Shown: positions 8,001-17,123, numbered from the stretch's first letter. The stretch: 64,000 bases of DNA from Cellulomonas sp. PhB143 (GCF_003752595.1 NZ_RKIJ01000009.1:372001-436000); one strand, 5' to 3'. Notes: generated from the letters alone by a model not told the origin. Numbers and translations are program-made.

Positions 8001-10610
8001 TCAGGGCTCGAGCACCAGGGTGTCGTCGGTCGCCGAGGCGACGGCCTCGCGCCCGAACGGCCAGGCGAACGTCTTCCCGTTCGCCCACGCCTCGAGCTGG
8101 TCCGTGTAGTGGTCCGACGCCGGGTGTCCCGAGACCCCGGTCACGGTGACCCAGGAGGACCGGTCGAGGTCGCCGAGGTCGACGACCATCCGCATCGAGG
8201 GTCCCGTGGTCGCCGCGAAGCCTTCCGCCGCGTCCCACCCGATCGCGTCGACGACCGACGGGCTGCCCGGCAGCTGGACCGCGTCCGGGTTGACGATGCC
8301 GCGCACGAACGTCGGCGTGGCGTCGCCGCCGAGCACCGGGTGCTTCAGCGAGAGCTGGTGCAGGCGGCCCCAGTCCCAGTCGTCGGTGCGCTTGCCGAGC
8401 TCGGTCGTGAGCTCGAGCCGGGCGGTGACCATCGCCTTCTTGAGCACCTCGTCGCGCGTCTCGACCAGACCGAGCGTCGTGCGGTCGTCCCAGAACGCGT
8501 CCCGCGGCTTCTCCATGAGCCCCTGGACGACGGCGAGCCACCGGCTGTCGCCCGACGGCCGCATGGACGCGGGCACGTCGTCCCAGAAGGTGAGCTGGAG
8601 GATGTTGCGCCAGACCGCCGCGAAGTAGGCGGCCGCCGAGGAGTCCTCGTCCGTGCGGTAGTCCCACGAGGCGAGCAGCTTCTGCCCGTCCGCGTCGAAC
8701 CCGTGGCCGATGTCCAGCTTGAGCAGCGTCGGCACGAGCGCGTCCGCGAACGGGCTCCAGTCGTCGAGCTGCATCTGCTGCATGGTGGCGACGCTGACCG
8801 GTCGCTTCGCGTCGACCTCCTTCTGCAGGAGGGTGCGGATGCGCTGCGAGCGGTAGCCGTAGTCCCAGTCGTTCGTCAGGAACGGGCCCCGGCCGCGCGG
8901 CTCGACGGCCTGGTTCGCCGCGACGAGGAACCCCTCGGCGGGGTCGACGACGCGCGGCATGTCGTCCGGGTCGACGTAGCCCTGCCAGTCGTAGCGGCTG
9001 TCCCAGCCCGGGCGCGGCCAGGAGCCGTCGCTCGGCACGGGCCCGGCGACCGTCCGGCGGACCGGGACCTTGCCCGGGGCCTGGTAGCCGATGTCCCCGT
9101 CGACGGTCGCGAAGACGATGTTCTGCGCGGGGACGTCGAACTGCTTCGCGGCCGCGCGGATGTCGTGGGCGGTCGAGGACCGGTCGATCGCGAACACGGC
9201 GTCGGCCGTGTGGCCCGGGTCGAGGGCCGTCCAGCGCAGCGAGACGGCGCGGTCGCCGATCTGCTCGTCGGAGCCCGGAGCGCGCACGGCGGCGTCGGTC
9301 CCGTCCAGGGCTCCCGAGACGATCGGGCCGTGCACCGTGCTGCGCACGTCGATGGTCACCGGGTCGGAGCCGGCCACCCGGATCGTCTCCTTGCGGGTCT
9401 CCAGCGGGACCCACTTCCCGTCGCGCAGGTAGTCCTCGCCCTGGACGCGCTCGACGAAGAAGTCCGTGACGTCGGCGCCCATGTTCGTCAGGCCCCACGC
9501 GAGCTGGCCGTTGTGCCCGATCATCACGCCCGGGAAGCCCGCGAAGGAGAAGCCGGAGACGTCGTAGCCGCAGTCGGGGCCGACGGAGGTGCAGTGCAGC
9601 CCCACCTGTGCCCAGATGCTCGGCACGCCGAGGGCGAGGTGCGGGTCGTTCGCCAGCAGCGGCTTGCCCGACGCCGTGTGCTCGCCGGCGACCACCCACG
9701 AGTTGGAGCCCGACGCGTCGCCGCGCCCGACGAGCTCGGGGATCGCCGCGAGCGCCTTCTCGGCGGAGGAGACGGCGGAGGTCAGCGCGTGCGTGCCGAG
9801 GTCGTCCGAGATCCCGGCGTCCCGCGCCGAGGTGGCGCTCGCGCCCGCGACGTCGGTGCCGTCCAGGATCGGGGCGTTCGCCACCCCGTCGTACTGCGGG
9901 AAGAGCTCGTCGACCTTGTCGACGTCGCGCAGCGTGGAGTAGGACAGGGCGCGGTCCAGCTCGTCGTCGTAGTTGCCGCGCAGGTCCCACGCCATCGCCT
10001 TGAGCCACGCCAACGAGTCGACGGGGTCCCACCGCTCCGGGTCGTCGAGGTCGACCTGCATGCCGAGCACCGTGTACTCGACCGCGGTCTCGCCCATGCT
10101 GCGCCCGTCGAGGTAGGCGTTGACGCCCTGCGCGTAGGACTGGAGGTTCGCCTTGGTCGAGTCGTCGAGCAGGTCCCACTCCTGCTGGGCGACGTGCCGC
10201 CACCCGAGGGTCCGCGTGACCTTGTCGGCGTCGATCGCCTCGGGGACGTCGCCGACCAGCTCGGCCAGGCGGCCCGCCGTCACGTGGCGGCGGTAGTCCA
10301 TCTCGAAGAAGCGGTCCTGCGCCTGGACGTAGCCCTGGGCCATGAACAGGTCGTGGTCGCTGGAGGCGTAGACGTCCGGCACGCCCTGCGCGTCGCGGCG
10401 CACGGTGACCTGGGACTCCAGGCCGGCGACGTCGAGCGAGCCGTCCGTCGTCGGGAGCGGACGGCGCAGCACGACCACGGAGAAGACCGTCACGGCGACC
10501 AGCGCGAGGACCACGACGACCGCGACGGTGGTCACGCCGACACGGAGCACGGATCGGGTCCGTCCCGCGTCCGGGGCGGACGGGGCGCTGGGCGGGAGGT
10601 CGGCGGACAC
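8001..10610 (-). CDS. Penicillin acylase family protein (Ntn-hydrolase), membrane-anchored
   Basis: An 869-residue N-terminal-nucleophile hydrolase. Family members mature by self-cleavage into alpha and beta chains and hydrolyse amides such as beta-lactam side chains or acyl-homoserine lactones. Seen: membrane anchor at residues 24-48 (VGVTTVAVVVVLALVAVTVFSV), alpha-chain motif AQGYVQAQDRFFEMDYRR, and the beta-chain start GSNSWVVAG with the catalytic Ser near residue 302, followed by PLLANDPHLAL. So an enzyme anchored at the outer face of the membrane is likely. It starts with GTG six bases after TAGTCT (10617-10622), hence probably leaderless. The substrate cannot be read from sequence. Confidence 0.93.
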   Translation of the reverse strand: MSADLPPSAPSAPDAGRTRSVLRVGVTTVAVVVVLALVAVTVFSVVVLRRPLPTTDGSLDVAGLESQVTVRRDAQGVPDVYASSDHDLFMAQGYVQAQDRFFEMDYRRHVTAGRLAELVGDVPEAIDADKVTRTLGWRHVAQQEWDLLDDSTKANLQSYAQGVNAYLDGRSMGETAVEYTVLGMQVDLDDPERWDPVDSLAWLKAMAWDLRGNYDDELDRALSYSTLRDVDKVDELFPQYDGVANAPILDGTDVAGASATSARDAGISDDLGTHALTSAVSSAEKALAAIPELVGRGDASGSNSWVVAGEHTASGKPLLANDPHLALGVPSIWAQVGLHCTSVGPDCGYDVSGFSFAGFPGVMIGHNGQLAWGLTNMGADVTDFFVERVQGEDYLRDGKWVPLETRKETIRVAGSDPVTIDVRSTVHGPIVSGALDGTDAAVRAPGSDEQIGDRAVSLRWTALDPGHTADAVFAIDRSSTAHDIRAAAKQFDVPAQNIVFATVDGDIGYQAPGKVPVRRTVAGPVPSDGSWPRPGWDSRYDWQGYVDPDDMPRVVDPAEGFLVAANQAVEPRGRGPFLTNDWDYGYRSQRIRTLLQKEVDAKRPVSVATMQQMQLDDWSPFADALVPTLLKLDIGHGFDADGQKLLASWDYRTDEDSSAAAYFAAVWRNILQLTFWDDVPASMRPSGDSRWLAVVQGLMEKPRDAFWDDRTTLGLVETRDEVLKKAMVTARLELTTELGKRTDDWDWGRLHQLSLKHPVLGGDATPTFVRGIVNPDAVQLPGSPSVVDAIGWDAAEGFAATTGPSMRMVVDLGDLDRSSWVTVTGVSGHPASDHYTDQLEAWANGKTFAWPFGREAVASATDDTLVLEP

Positions 10611-10640
10611 GGTGCGAGACTACCCCGGCGTCCCCCGTCG

Positions 10641-10672
10641 TATGATTGGCACTCCGCCTGCCGGAGTGCCAG
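10641..10672 (+). promoter_or_regulatory. CIRCE-like HrcA operator over a TATGAT -10 box, upstream of FmdB
   Basis: TTGGCACTC (10646-10654), a nine-base spacer, then GAGTGCCAG (10664-10672). The arms pair at 8 of 9 positions and the nine-base spacer is exactly that of the CIRCE element (TTAGCACTC-N9-GAGTGCTAA). The -10 box TATGAT (10641-10646) abuts the left arm, so bound HrcA would block transcription of the gene at 10742. Finding this before fmdB rather than groES or dnaK is unusual. Confidence 0.7.
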
Positions 10673-10741
10673 TGCTCCGGGGGCCGCCGGCCGCCGCGCA
10701 GCAGCCGGGAACCACGTCGCTCGACACCATCGGGAGGGTCC

Positions 10742-11122
10742 GTGCCGACCTATGCCTACGCCTGCACGGCGTGCGACCACCGCTTCGACATCCACCAGTC
10801 GTTCACGGACGACGCGCTGACGACCTGCCCCGTGTGCGGCGGGCGCCTGCGCAAGGTCTTCTCGTCGGTGGGCGTGACGTTCAAGGGCTCCGGCTTCTAT
10901 CGCACCGACTCCCGCTCGGGCTCCGGTTCGCGGTCCGGCGGCGGCTCGACCACCGCCAAGAGCGGGTCGAAGGACGGCGGCTCCGGCTCCTCGTCCGGCT
11001 CGGGCTCCTCCGGCTCCGGCTCCTCCTCCGGCGGGTCCGGCAGCAGCACGTCGGGCTCGGGGTCGAGCTCGTCGCCCTCCGGCGCCAGCAGCTCCTCGAG
11101 CTCGAGCTCGCCCTCCGACTGA
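10742..11122 (+). CDS. FmdB-family zinc-ribbon protein with Ser/Gly-rich tail
   Basis: A small protein of 126 residues. The first 45 form the FmdB/CxxC_CXXC_SSSS zinc ribbon, with Cys 8, 11, 29 and 32 (ACTAC...CPVCG) and the typical start MPTYAYAC. From about residue 55 it turns into a low-complexity tail of Ser and Gly (GSGSSSGSGSSGSGSSSGG) that is probably disordered. The family has no settled role. The GTG at 10742 has GGGAGGG just upstream. The CIRCE-like element about 70 bases upstream predicts heat-shock or misfolding control, which would fit a redox- or metal-linked stress role; this is inference. Confidence 0.9.
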   Translation: MPTYAYACTACDHRFDIHQSFTDDALTTCPVCGGRLRKVFSSVGVTFKGSGFYRTDSRSGSGSRSGGGSTTAKSGSKDGGSGSSSGSGSSGSGSSSGGSGSSTSGSGSSSSPSGASSSSSSSSPSD

Positions 11123-11127
11123 TCGGC

Positions 11128-11155
11128 GTCCGGCGCTTCCTCGGGAGCGCCGGAC
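11128..11155 (+). terminator. Hairpin after the FmdB gene
   Basis: Perfect 10-bp stem GTCCGGCGCT / AGCGCCGGAC with an eight-base loop, six bases past the stop. No T-run follows, as is common in high-G+C actinomycetes. Confidence 0.55.
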
Positions 11156-11256
11156 GGCGCGGGCCGGGGCGGTCCCCAGGCCCGCGATCGCGGCGCCGGT
11201 CCCCAGGTCCGCGCAGCGGGCCACCGGTGACCCGCCGCCCGGCCTAGCGTCGGCGC

Positions 11257-12048
11257 GTGACCTCGACCCCCTGGCTGTCCCGCCCCGACCCGCCCCACGC
11301 GGGCGCCCCGGTCCCGCGCAGCACCTGGCGCCGGCGCTCGCGGGCCGCGCTGCACCGGTCCCGGTTCCTCGTCGCCGCCGCGGCCGCGGGCCTCGCCACG
11401 GCGATCGTCGTGCACGCGCTCGCCCCTCCCCCGCCCCGGACCGCGCCCGTCGCGGTGGCGCGGCACGAGATCGCGGCGGGCGCCGCCGTCGGGCCCGACG
11501 ACGTGAGGGTCGCCCGCTATCCCCTCGCCCTGGTTCCCGCCGGCGCCGTCGACGCGGCCGAGGCGCTCGCCGACGCGCGTGCCGCCGTGCCGATCGGCGA
11601 GGGTGAGCCGCTGCTGCCGTCCGTCACCACGAGCGGCGGCGCGGCGGCGTCGGGCCCGCCGGGGACCGTCGTCGTCCCGGTCCGGCTCGCCGACCCGGAG
11701 GTCGCCGCCGTCCTCGCACCCGGGGACCGGGTGGACCTGGTCGACGTGGCGCCCGACGACGGCGAGGGCAGCGAGGGCACGGCGCCCGGCGACAGCACAG
11801 AGCACACCAAGGAGACGGAGGATGCCGACGACGCCGAGCCTCCGTCCGACCCGACCAGGCCCCAGACGCTCACCCAGGGCGCCGTCGTCGTCCCGGGAGG
11901 CGCCGAGCCCCCGGGGGACGACGGGGTCCTCGGCACGGGCGCGGCCTCGGCCCCGACGCTCGTCCTCCTCGCCGTCTCCGCGGAGGACGCCCCGGGGGTC
12001 GCGCGGGCGGCGTCGGCGTCCCGGATCGCCGCGATCCTCGTGCCATGA
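11257..12048 (+). CDS. SAF-domain protein, CpaB/RcpC-like
   Basis: A 263-residue protein with a basic N-terminus, one membrane helix (about residues 37-55, FLVAAAAAGLATAIVVHAL) and an SAF domain (about 63-120: VAVARHEIAAGAAVGPDDVRV), as in Flp-pilus assembly protein CpaB. A long acidic, disordered linker (residues 165-215) splits the second half, which resumes with TLVLLAVSAEDAPGVARAASASRIAAILVP, the CpaB-type C-terminus. No other pilus genes are in the window, so a pilus role is uncertain. GTG 11257 lies six bases after TAGCGT (11245-11250) without a Shine-Dalgarno sequence: probably leaderless. Confidence 0.8.
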   Translation: MTSTPWLSRPDPPHAGAPVPRSTWRRRSRAALHRSRFLVAAAAAGLATAIVVHALAPPPPRTAPVAVARHEIAAGAAVGPDDVRVARYPLALVPAGAVDAAEALADARAAVPIGEGEPLLPSVTTSGGAAASGPPGTVVVPVRLADPEVAAVLAPGDRVDLVDVAPDDGEGSEGTAPGDSTEHTKETEDADDAEPPSDPTRPQTLTQGAVVVPGGAEPPGDDGVLGTGAASAPTLVLLAVSAEDAPGVARAASASRIAAILVP

Positions 12049-12093
12049 CACCCTCGTGGGCGATCCCGTCGCCCCGTCCCCAGGAGGATGTCC

Positions 12094-12609
12094 ATGGCCA
12101 GCAGCGTCGTCACCGGATTCAAGGAGTTCGTCCTTCGCGGCAACGCCGTCGACCTCGCGGTCGGCGTCGTCATCGGCGCCGCGTTCACCGCGATCGTCAA
12201 CGCGATCGTCGACGGGCTCATCAGTCCGCTGATCGCGGCCATCTTCGGCAAGCCCGACCTCACCGGCCTGTGGAACATCACGCTGCGCCGGTTCGACGAC
12301 GGCAGCGTCGCCCAGGTCAGCGTCGGCCTCATCCTCAACGCGATCCTGCAGTTCCTGCTCGTCGCCGCGGCGGTCTACTTCGTGATCATCGTGCCGATGA
12401 ACTCGCTCGCCGCGCGCCGCAAGAAGAGCACGGTCGTCGAGGAGGAGCCCAAGTCGTTCTCCGACGAGGTGCTCGCCCTGCACGAGATCCGCGACCTCAT
12501 CGCCGCGGGCGCGGTCGCCGCGGACGGCCCCGCCGGCGGAGCCGGCCCCGGCTCCGGCTCCGGCTCCGGCGAGGGCGGCGGCGTCGGGCGCCACGCCGAG
12601 AACGGCTGA
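12094..12609 (+). CDS. mscL: Large-conductance mechanosensitive channel MscL
   Basis: A stretch-activated channel that releases solutes on osmotic downshock. 171 residues with the two MscL helices: GNAVDLAVGVVIGAAFTAIVNAIVDGLISPLI (about 16-48) and ILNAILQFLLVAAAVYFVIIVPMN (about 83-106). The C-terminal helix ends in a Gly/Ser tail that makes it longer than the usual 130-150 residues. ATG 12094 is chosen because AGGAGG (12082-12087) is six bases upstream; ATG 12088 directly abuts that site. It follows the SAF gene by 45 bases. Confidence 0.97.
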   Translation: MASSVVTGFKEFVLRGNAVDLAVGVVIGAAFTAIVNAIVDGLISPLIAAIFGKPDLTGLWNITLRRFDDGSVAQVSVGLILNAILQFLLVAAAVYFVIIVPMNSLAARRKKSTVVEEEPKSFSDEVLALHEIRDLIAAGAVAADGPAGGAGPGSGSGSGEGGGVGRHAENG

Positions 12610-12630
12610 GCGGGCACCCTCAGCCGGCCG

Positions 12631-12834
12631 TCACCAGTGTGGCGGGACGTCGCGGCGGAGCCGGTCGTCGTTCGCGTCGTCCGACGACGACGTCGAGCCC
12701 TCGCCCCAGCCGGCGGCGGTCTCCTCCTCGCTCGGGCCGGGGGCGTCCGAGGTCTCGGACCCCTGCCGGACGACGCGCCGGTGGCGGCGCCGGCGCGGAA
12801 CCGGTGAGGGGTCGCGGGGCTCCGCCCCGGTCAC
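12631..12834 (-). CDS. Small conserved-looking protein ending in a PPHW motif
   Basis: 67 residues, no known domain. It has a basic start (PVPRRRRHRRVVRQG), an acidic Ser-rich middle, and ends DDRLRRDVPPHW. I recall small actinomycete proteins with the same ending, so the C-terminus may be the functional part. Its GTG start overlaps the stop of the 1430-residue helicase-like gene by four bases (GTGA), so translation is coupled and the two may act together. It has no membrane or secretion signal. Confidence 0.6.
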   Translation of the reverse strand: MTGAEPRDPSPVPRRRRHRRVVRQGSETSDAPGPSEEETAAGWGEGSTSSSDDANDDRLRRDVPPHW

Positions 12835-15800
12835 GACTCGTCCGCGGGAGGGTCGCCTGCGGGCGACGCGCCTGCGGGCGACGCTCCCGCGGGAGCGTCC
12901 TGCGGGAGCTCGGCCCGGGCGGGCTCCGGCTGCTCGGTCTCGGCATTCGCCGCCTCGGCACCCGCGCCCTCGACACTCTCGACCTCGGCACTCTCGGCCT
13001 CGGTATCCGCGGGCGACGGCGGCTCGACGAGCGCGGCGTCGTCGTCGGCCTCTGCGGCGTCCACGACGACGGGCGCGACGGCGACCGCCCCGGTGACGGA
13101 CTGCCCGCGCGGCAGGCGCGCGTCGCGGGCCTGCTGGACGATGCGCCGGATCCGCTCGGCCTCCTTGACCGGGTCGAGGAACGCGGCGGCGGACCACACC
13201 TGGACGACCGTCCAGCCGAGCCGTTCGAGGCGCTCGGCGCGCTGGCGGTCGCGCACCCGCACGCTGGGCTCCGCGACGTAGCGCGCGTCGTCGGTCAGCA
13301 CCGCGACGAGCAGCTCTCCGGGCAGGTCCGGGTGCCCGACGACCAGCGGGATGCGCTCGCTGTCGGCGGTCCCGTAGTCGGTCTCGACCACCAGGCCCGA
13401 GCGCCAGAGCCGCTCGGCGAGGTCGACGACCAGGCGGTCCGGACCGCTGTCCACCCCGTTGCCGAGCACCACCTGGTCGGCCGCCCCGGAGCGCTCGGCC
13501 ACCGCCGTCAGCAGCTCGCGCAGGAGCTTCGAGCCCGCTCCCCGCAGGCGTTCGGGATCGAGGTCGGAGCTCTCGAAGCACGCGACCACGCGCAGCCGGT
13601 GGCGCGCCGCGGCCAGCGCGCCGAGCAGGAGCCGGTCGCCGCCCTCGACGTTGAGCACGTCGAACCGGTGCAGCACCCGCCCGTGCGGCGTGCGCCCGAT
13701 GCCGAGCGAGAGCACCACGGTGTCGCGCTCGAGCGCGGAGGTCTCCCCCAGCCCGGCCACGACCACGGGCTCGCGCCGGGAGCCCGAGAAGAACGGGGCG
13801 AGCGCAGGGTTGGCCCGGACCTCGGCGAGCAGCGCCTCGCGGATGCGCTCGGCGTGCACGGCGGTGACCGCGACGATCCCGAAGGACTCCTCGGGGCGGG
13901 TCAGCGCGTGCTCGATGGCGATCTCCACGACGCGCTCGACCTCGGCCTGCGTGCTCTCCACGACGCCCGAGACCGGGTCGGGCATGCCGCGCCCGTCGAC
14001 GAGGTCGAGGACGACGAGCGGCTCCGCGCGCGGCAGGGGCGCCGCCCGCAGGACGCCGTCGTACCCGTGCTCGACGAGGAACCGGGTCAGACCCGGGTCG
14101 CGGGGCAGCGGCGCCGGCTCCAGCGCGGCGCGGGCCAGCACGTCGCTCAGCTCCGCGACGGCCGAGCCGGTGGCGGTGCGGGGGTCGGCCAGGACCACGA
14201 CCTGGCGGCCGCGCGCGATCGCGGCGACCAGCACCTCGATGGGCGTGTGCTGGACGGAGTCGAGGACCACGAGGTCGACCGTGCGGCTGCTCGGCACGAG
14301 GTGGGGCACGAGAGTCGGCGTCGCCACGACCACCGGGCGCAGGCGCCGGGCCAGCGCGGGGAAGCGCTCGGTCGTGTCCCGCACGCTGGAGAGGCGCCCA
14401 CCGATGAGCTCGGTGAACAGGCGCTCGGCGTCCTCCCGGTGCTCGCGCATCACGTCACCGAGCTGTTCGCGGACGGCCGCTCGCACCGGGCCGGCGAGCG
14501 CCCGCACGTGGCGGCGGTCCAGCTCGCGGAAGCGCGCCGCGAGCGCGTCGAGGCCCGCGCTGTCCTGGCCCGCGAGAGCCGCGTCCTGCGCGAGGAGCTG
14601 CTCGAACACCGAACCCCACCAGGCGAGCTCGAGCTCCGCGCCGACGAGGTCCTGCGGCACCCGCCGGAAGGCGAGGTCGTCGACCAGGTCGCCGAGACCG
14701 GCGTCCCGCACCCCGCGCAGCACCGCGGTGCGCCGCGGCAGCGTCTCGAGGGCCTCGGGGTCCGCGGCGAGCGCCTCGAGCCGGGCCGCGAGCCGTTCGA
14801 AGGTCAGCTCGCCGAGCGCGGCCCCCGCCGTCGTCCCCGCGAGCACCGGGACGAGGTCCTCGAGGTCGATCCGCACGGCCTCCAGGGTCTCCTCGATGGC
14901 CGCGAGGCCGGAGGGCAGGACGGGCCAGCCGCCGCGCGGGCAGTGCTTCTGCCAGACCGCGCGCTGCTCGGCGACGCCGATCAGCGCCTCGTGCATGTCG
15001 GGAACCCGCACGCCGGGGCGCACCATGTCCTTGGCCTGCTTGCGCAGGCGCCGGCGCTGGGACCAGCGCATCTCGACGCCGTGGTCGGCACGCCACTGGC
15101 GGGTGGCGGTGGCGTTGACGAGGTCGGTGGCGGCCCGCTCGAAGACCTCCGGGAGGAAGACGTCGAGCGTGCCGCGCATGCCGCCGAGCATCGTCAGCTG
15201 GCTGCTCCACTCGGCCACGGTGCGGGCGGGTTCCAGGCCTGTCGTCGTCGCGACGTGGGCGACCTGCTGGCGGACCCGCGGGAGGGTCTGGCCCACCAGC
15301 CGCCGCACGCGGAGCATCGCCGCCCGCGCGGCGGCGTCGGTGACGATGTCGGCGCCGGCCCACGGCGTGCGGCGGGCGCGGTCCGTGAAGGCGCCCAGCT
15401 CCGCGAGCTCCTCGAGGTCGCCCCGCAGCTCGGCGCGCCGCTCCGCGCGCAGCGCCAGCACGACCGCCGGGGGCAGCCGCACCGCCGTCGACGGCGTCGG
15501 CCGCGACGAGCTGAGTCGCGCGAGGGCCTGCAGCGCGTCGTAGGCCGACACGTGCCAGGGGTCGCGGACCAGGTGCAGGGCGTCGATGTACCCGGCGAGC
15601 CGGCTGCGTGCGCCGACGAGGGCGTCGGCCTCCTGCTCGCTCTCGGGCGTGGGGCCCGGCTCCGGCTCCCGGGCCATCGCGCCCAGCAGGCGGTCGGCGA
15701 CGTCGCCGCGCCACGTCGGGGTCGCGGGGACGTCGAGCACCAGGTCCTCGAGGCCGAGCGAGGTCAGCCGGTCGATCATCGCGTCGGCCGCGCGCCGGTG

Positions 15801-17123
15801 CCCGGGCACGTAGAGCACGTTGCGGCCGTGGGCCGCCGCGTCGGCCACCAGCGCCGCCACCGTCCCGGGCACGTCCGAGCCCGACGGCGCGTCGACGAAC
15901 AGGTGACCGCCCGCCGCGACCGTCGCGAGCACGGCGCGCTGCGCCCGGTCGAGGTCGCCGACGCCCCGCTCGTTCGCCGGGTCGCCGTCCGAGACGCTCT
16001 GGCCGGGCGCCGGGCGCAGGGTCTCGTTGAGCGCCTCGGCGACGCCCGCGACGGCGCCCACGACCTCGTGGCGCTCGAGCGCGGACCCGATCTCGTCGAG
16101 GTCGTCGACCAGCAGCTGCCCGGGATGGACGAACGCGCCCACGAGGATCCGCCCCCCGAGCTCGAAGTCCTCGAGCACGGCCTCACCCAGCGCGCCGAGC
16201 CGGGCGAGCGCGTCGCCCGGCTCGAAGCCGGACGGGGAGAACGTGCTGCGCGCGACCGCGACCGGGTCCAGCAGCGCCCCGTGCGAGCGCAGGGTGCGGG
16301 CGAGGAGCGGGTTGATCTCCGCCGTCGGCTCGAGCAGCAGCTCGTAGTCCGTCTCGCCGTCACCCAGCGGGGTCACCGTGATGGGGCGCAGGAGCACGGG
16401 CGCGTGCACGACGCGCGGGACGAGCGCGTGCTCGCGCTCGGCGTCCTCGGGGTCGGCGTCCGCGCCGTCCGCGCGGTTCTCGGCGGCTCCGGGCGCACCC
16501 ACCACCTCGAGCGCGGCGGAGCGGTCCGCGCCGTCCTCGTCCGCGGCGTCGTACGGCACGTCGTCCTGCTCGGGACCCTGCACGATGAGTGCCCGCGGGC
16601 TCTGGGCCGCCCCGTCGGAGCCGCCGTCCGTGACGCGGGCGAGAGCGACGACGTCGTCCGCCTCGGGCGTCGGGGACCCGGCGGACCAGGTCGCGACGCC
16701 GATCGCGAGGTAGGTCGCCGGGACGCCGTACGTCTGGCCGTACTCGGCCGAGCGCGCGGCGACCGCGCGGGCGCGGCGCCGGGCGGCGGGCATGGCGCCG
16801 CTCGTCTCGCGGAAGATGTTGGACAGCCGGGTGGGGCGTCCGGCGAAGAGCTGGGCGAGGCCGGAGGGGTGCGCGCCGCTGAGGTCGAGGACGGCGTCGC
16901 CGAGCAGGCCGACGTCGGCCAGGGAGGACCCTCCGGCGAGGTCCACGAGGGAGGCCCGCCAGCCGGCGACGGCGCCGCGGACCAGCTCCGAGGAGTCCGG
17001 GTCGGGGACGAGGGCCGGGCGCGCGGGGTGCTCGTCGCTCGTGCGGGAGGCGTCGGACCCGCCCGTCGCGCGGGCGAGCTCGGCCAGAGTCTTAGCGCCG
17101 TACGTCGGCCGGGCAGCAGTCAC
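12831..17123 (-). CDS. SF1-helicase-like protein (DUF4011 type) with degenerate ATPase motifs
   Basis: A 1430-residue protein laid out like DUF4011/AAA-type SF1 helicases with a C-terminal Vsr/MTES_1575-like nuclease fold. Recognisable landmarks are altered: the Walker A position (about residue 408) reads DAPSGSDVPGT instead of GPPGTGKT, the DEAxQ box (about 954) reads LDSVQHTP, and the nuclease region (about 1300-1350) keeps RVRDRQRAERLERLGWTVVQVW but has TDDARYV where DGxxYH is expected. So ATP hydrolysis and cleavage are probably lost, leaving a scaffold or nucleic-acid binder. The tail is acidic with PAGAS repeats. GTG 17123 is six bases after TAGCGT (17130-17135): leaderless. Followed by the coupled PPHW gene. 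Confidence 0.85.
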   Translation of the reverse strand: MTAARPTYGAKTLAELARATGGSDASRTSDEHPARPALVPDPDSSELVRGAVAGWRASLVDLAGGSSLADVGLLGDAVLDLSGAHPSGLAQLFAGRPTRLSNIFRETSGAMPAARRRARAVAARSAEYGQTYGVPATYLAIGVATWSAGSPTPEADDVVALARVTDGGSDGAAQSPRALIVQGPEQDDVPYDAADEDGADRSAALEVVGAPGAAENRADGADADPEDAEREHALVPRVVHAPVLLRPITVTPLGDGETDYELLLEPTAEINPLLARTLRSHGALLDPVAVARSTFSPSGFEPGDALARLGALGEAVLEDFELGGRILVGAFVHPGQLLVDDLDEIGSALERHEVVGAVAGVAEALNETLRPAPGQSVSDGDPANERGVGDLDRAQRAVLATVAAGGHLFVDAPSGSDVPGTVAALVADAAAHGRNVLYVPGHRRAADAMIDRLTSLGLEDLVLDVPATPTWRGDVADRLLGAMAREPEPGPTPESEQEADALVGARSRLAGYIDALHLVRDPWHVSAYDALQALARLSSSRPTPSTAVRLPPAVVLALRAERRAELRGDLEELAELGAFTDRARRTPWAGADIVTDAAARAAMLRVRRLVGQTLPRVRQQVAHVATTTGLEPARTVAEWSSQLTMLGGMRGTLDVFLPEVFERAATDLVNATATRQWRADHGVEMRWSQRRRLRKQAKDMVRPGVRVPDMHEALIGVAEQRAVWQKHCPRGGWPVLPSGLAAIEETLEAVRIDLEDLVPVLAGTTAGAALGELTFERLAARLEALAADPEALETLPRRTAVLRGVRDAGLGDLVDDLAFRRVPQDLVGAELELAWWGSVFEQLLAQDAALAGQDSAGLDALAARFRELDRRHVRALAGPVRAAVREQLGDVMREHREDAERLFTELIGGRLSSVRDTTERFPALARRLRPVVVATPTLVPHLVPSSRTVDLVVLDSVQHTPIEVLVAAIARGRQVVVLADPRTATGSAVAELSDVLARAALEPAPLPRDPGLTRFLVEHGYDGVLRAAPLPRAEPLVVLDLVDGRGMPDPVSGVVESTQAEVERVVEIAIEHALTRPEESFGIVAVTAVHAERIREALLAEVRANPALAPFFSGSRREPVVVAGLGETSALERDTVVLSLGIGRTPHGRVLHRFDVLNVEGGDRLLLGALAAARHRLRVVACFESSDLDPERLRGAGSKLLRELLTAVAERSGAADQVVLGNGVDSGPDRLVVDLAERLWRSGLVVETDYGTADSERIPLVVGHPDLPGELLVAVLTDDARYVAEPSVRVRDRQRAERLERLGWTVVQVWSAAAFLDPVKEAERIRRIVQQARDARLPRGQSVTGAVAVAPVVVDAAEADDDAALVEPPSPADTEAESAEVESVEGAGAEAANAETEQPEPARAELPQDAPAGASPAGASPAGDPPADES

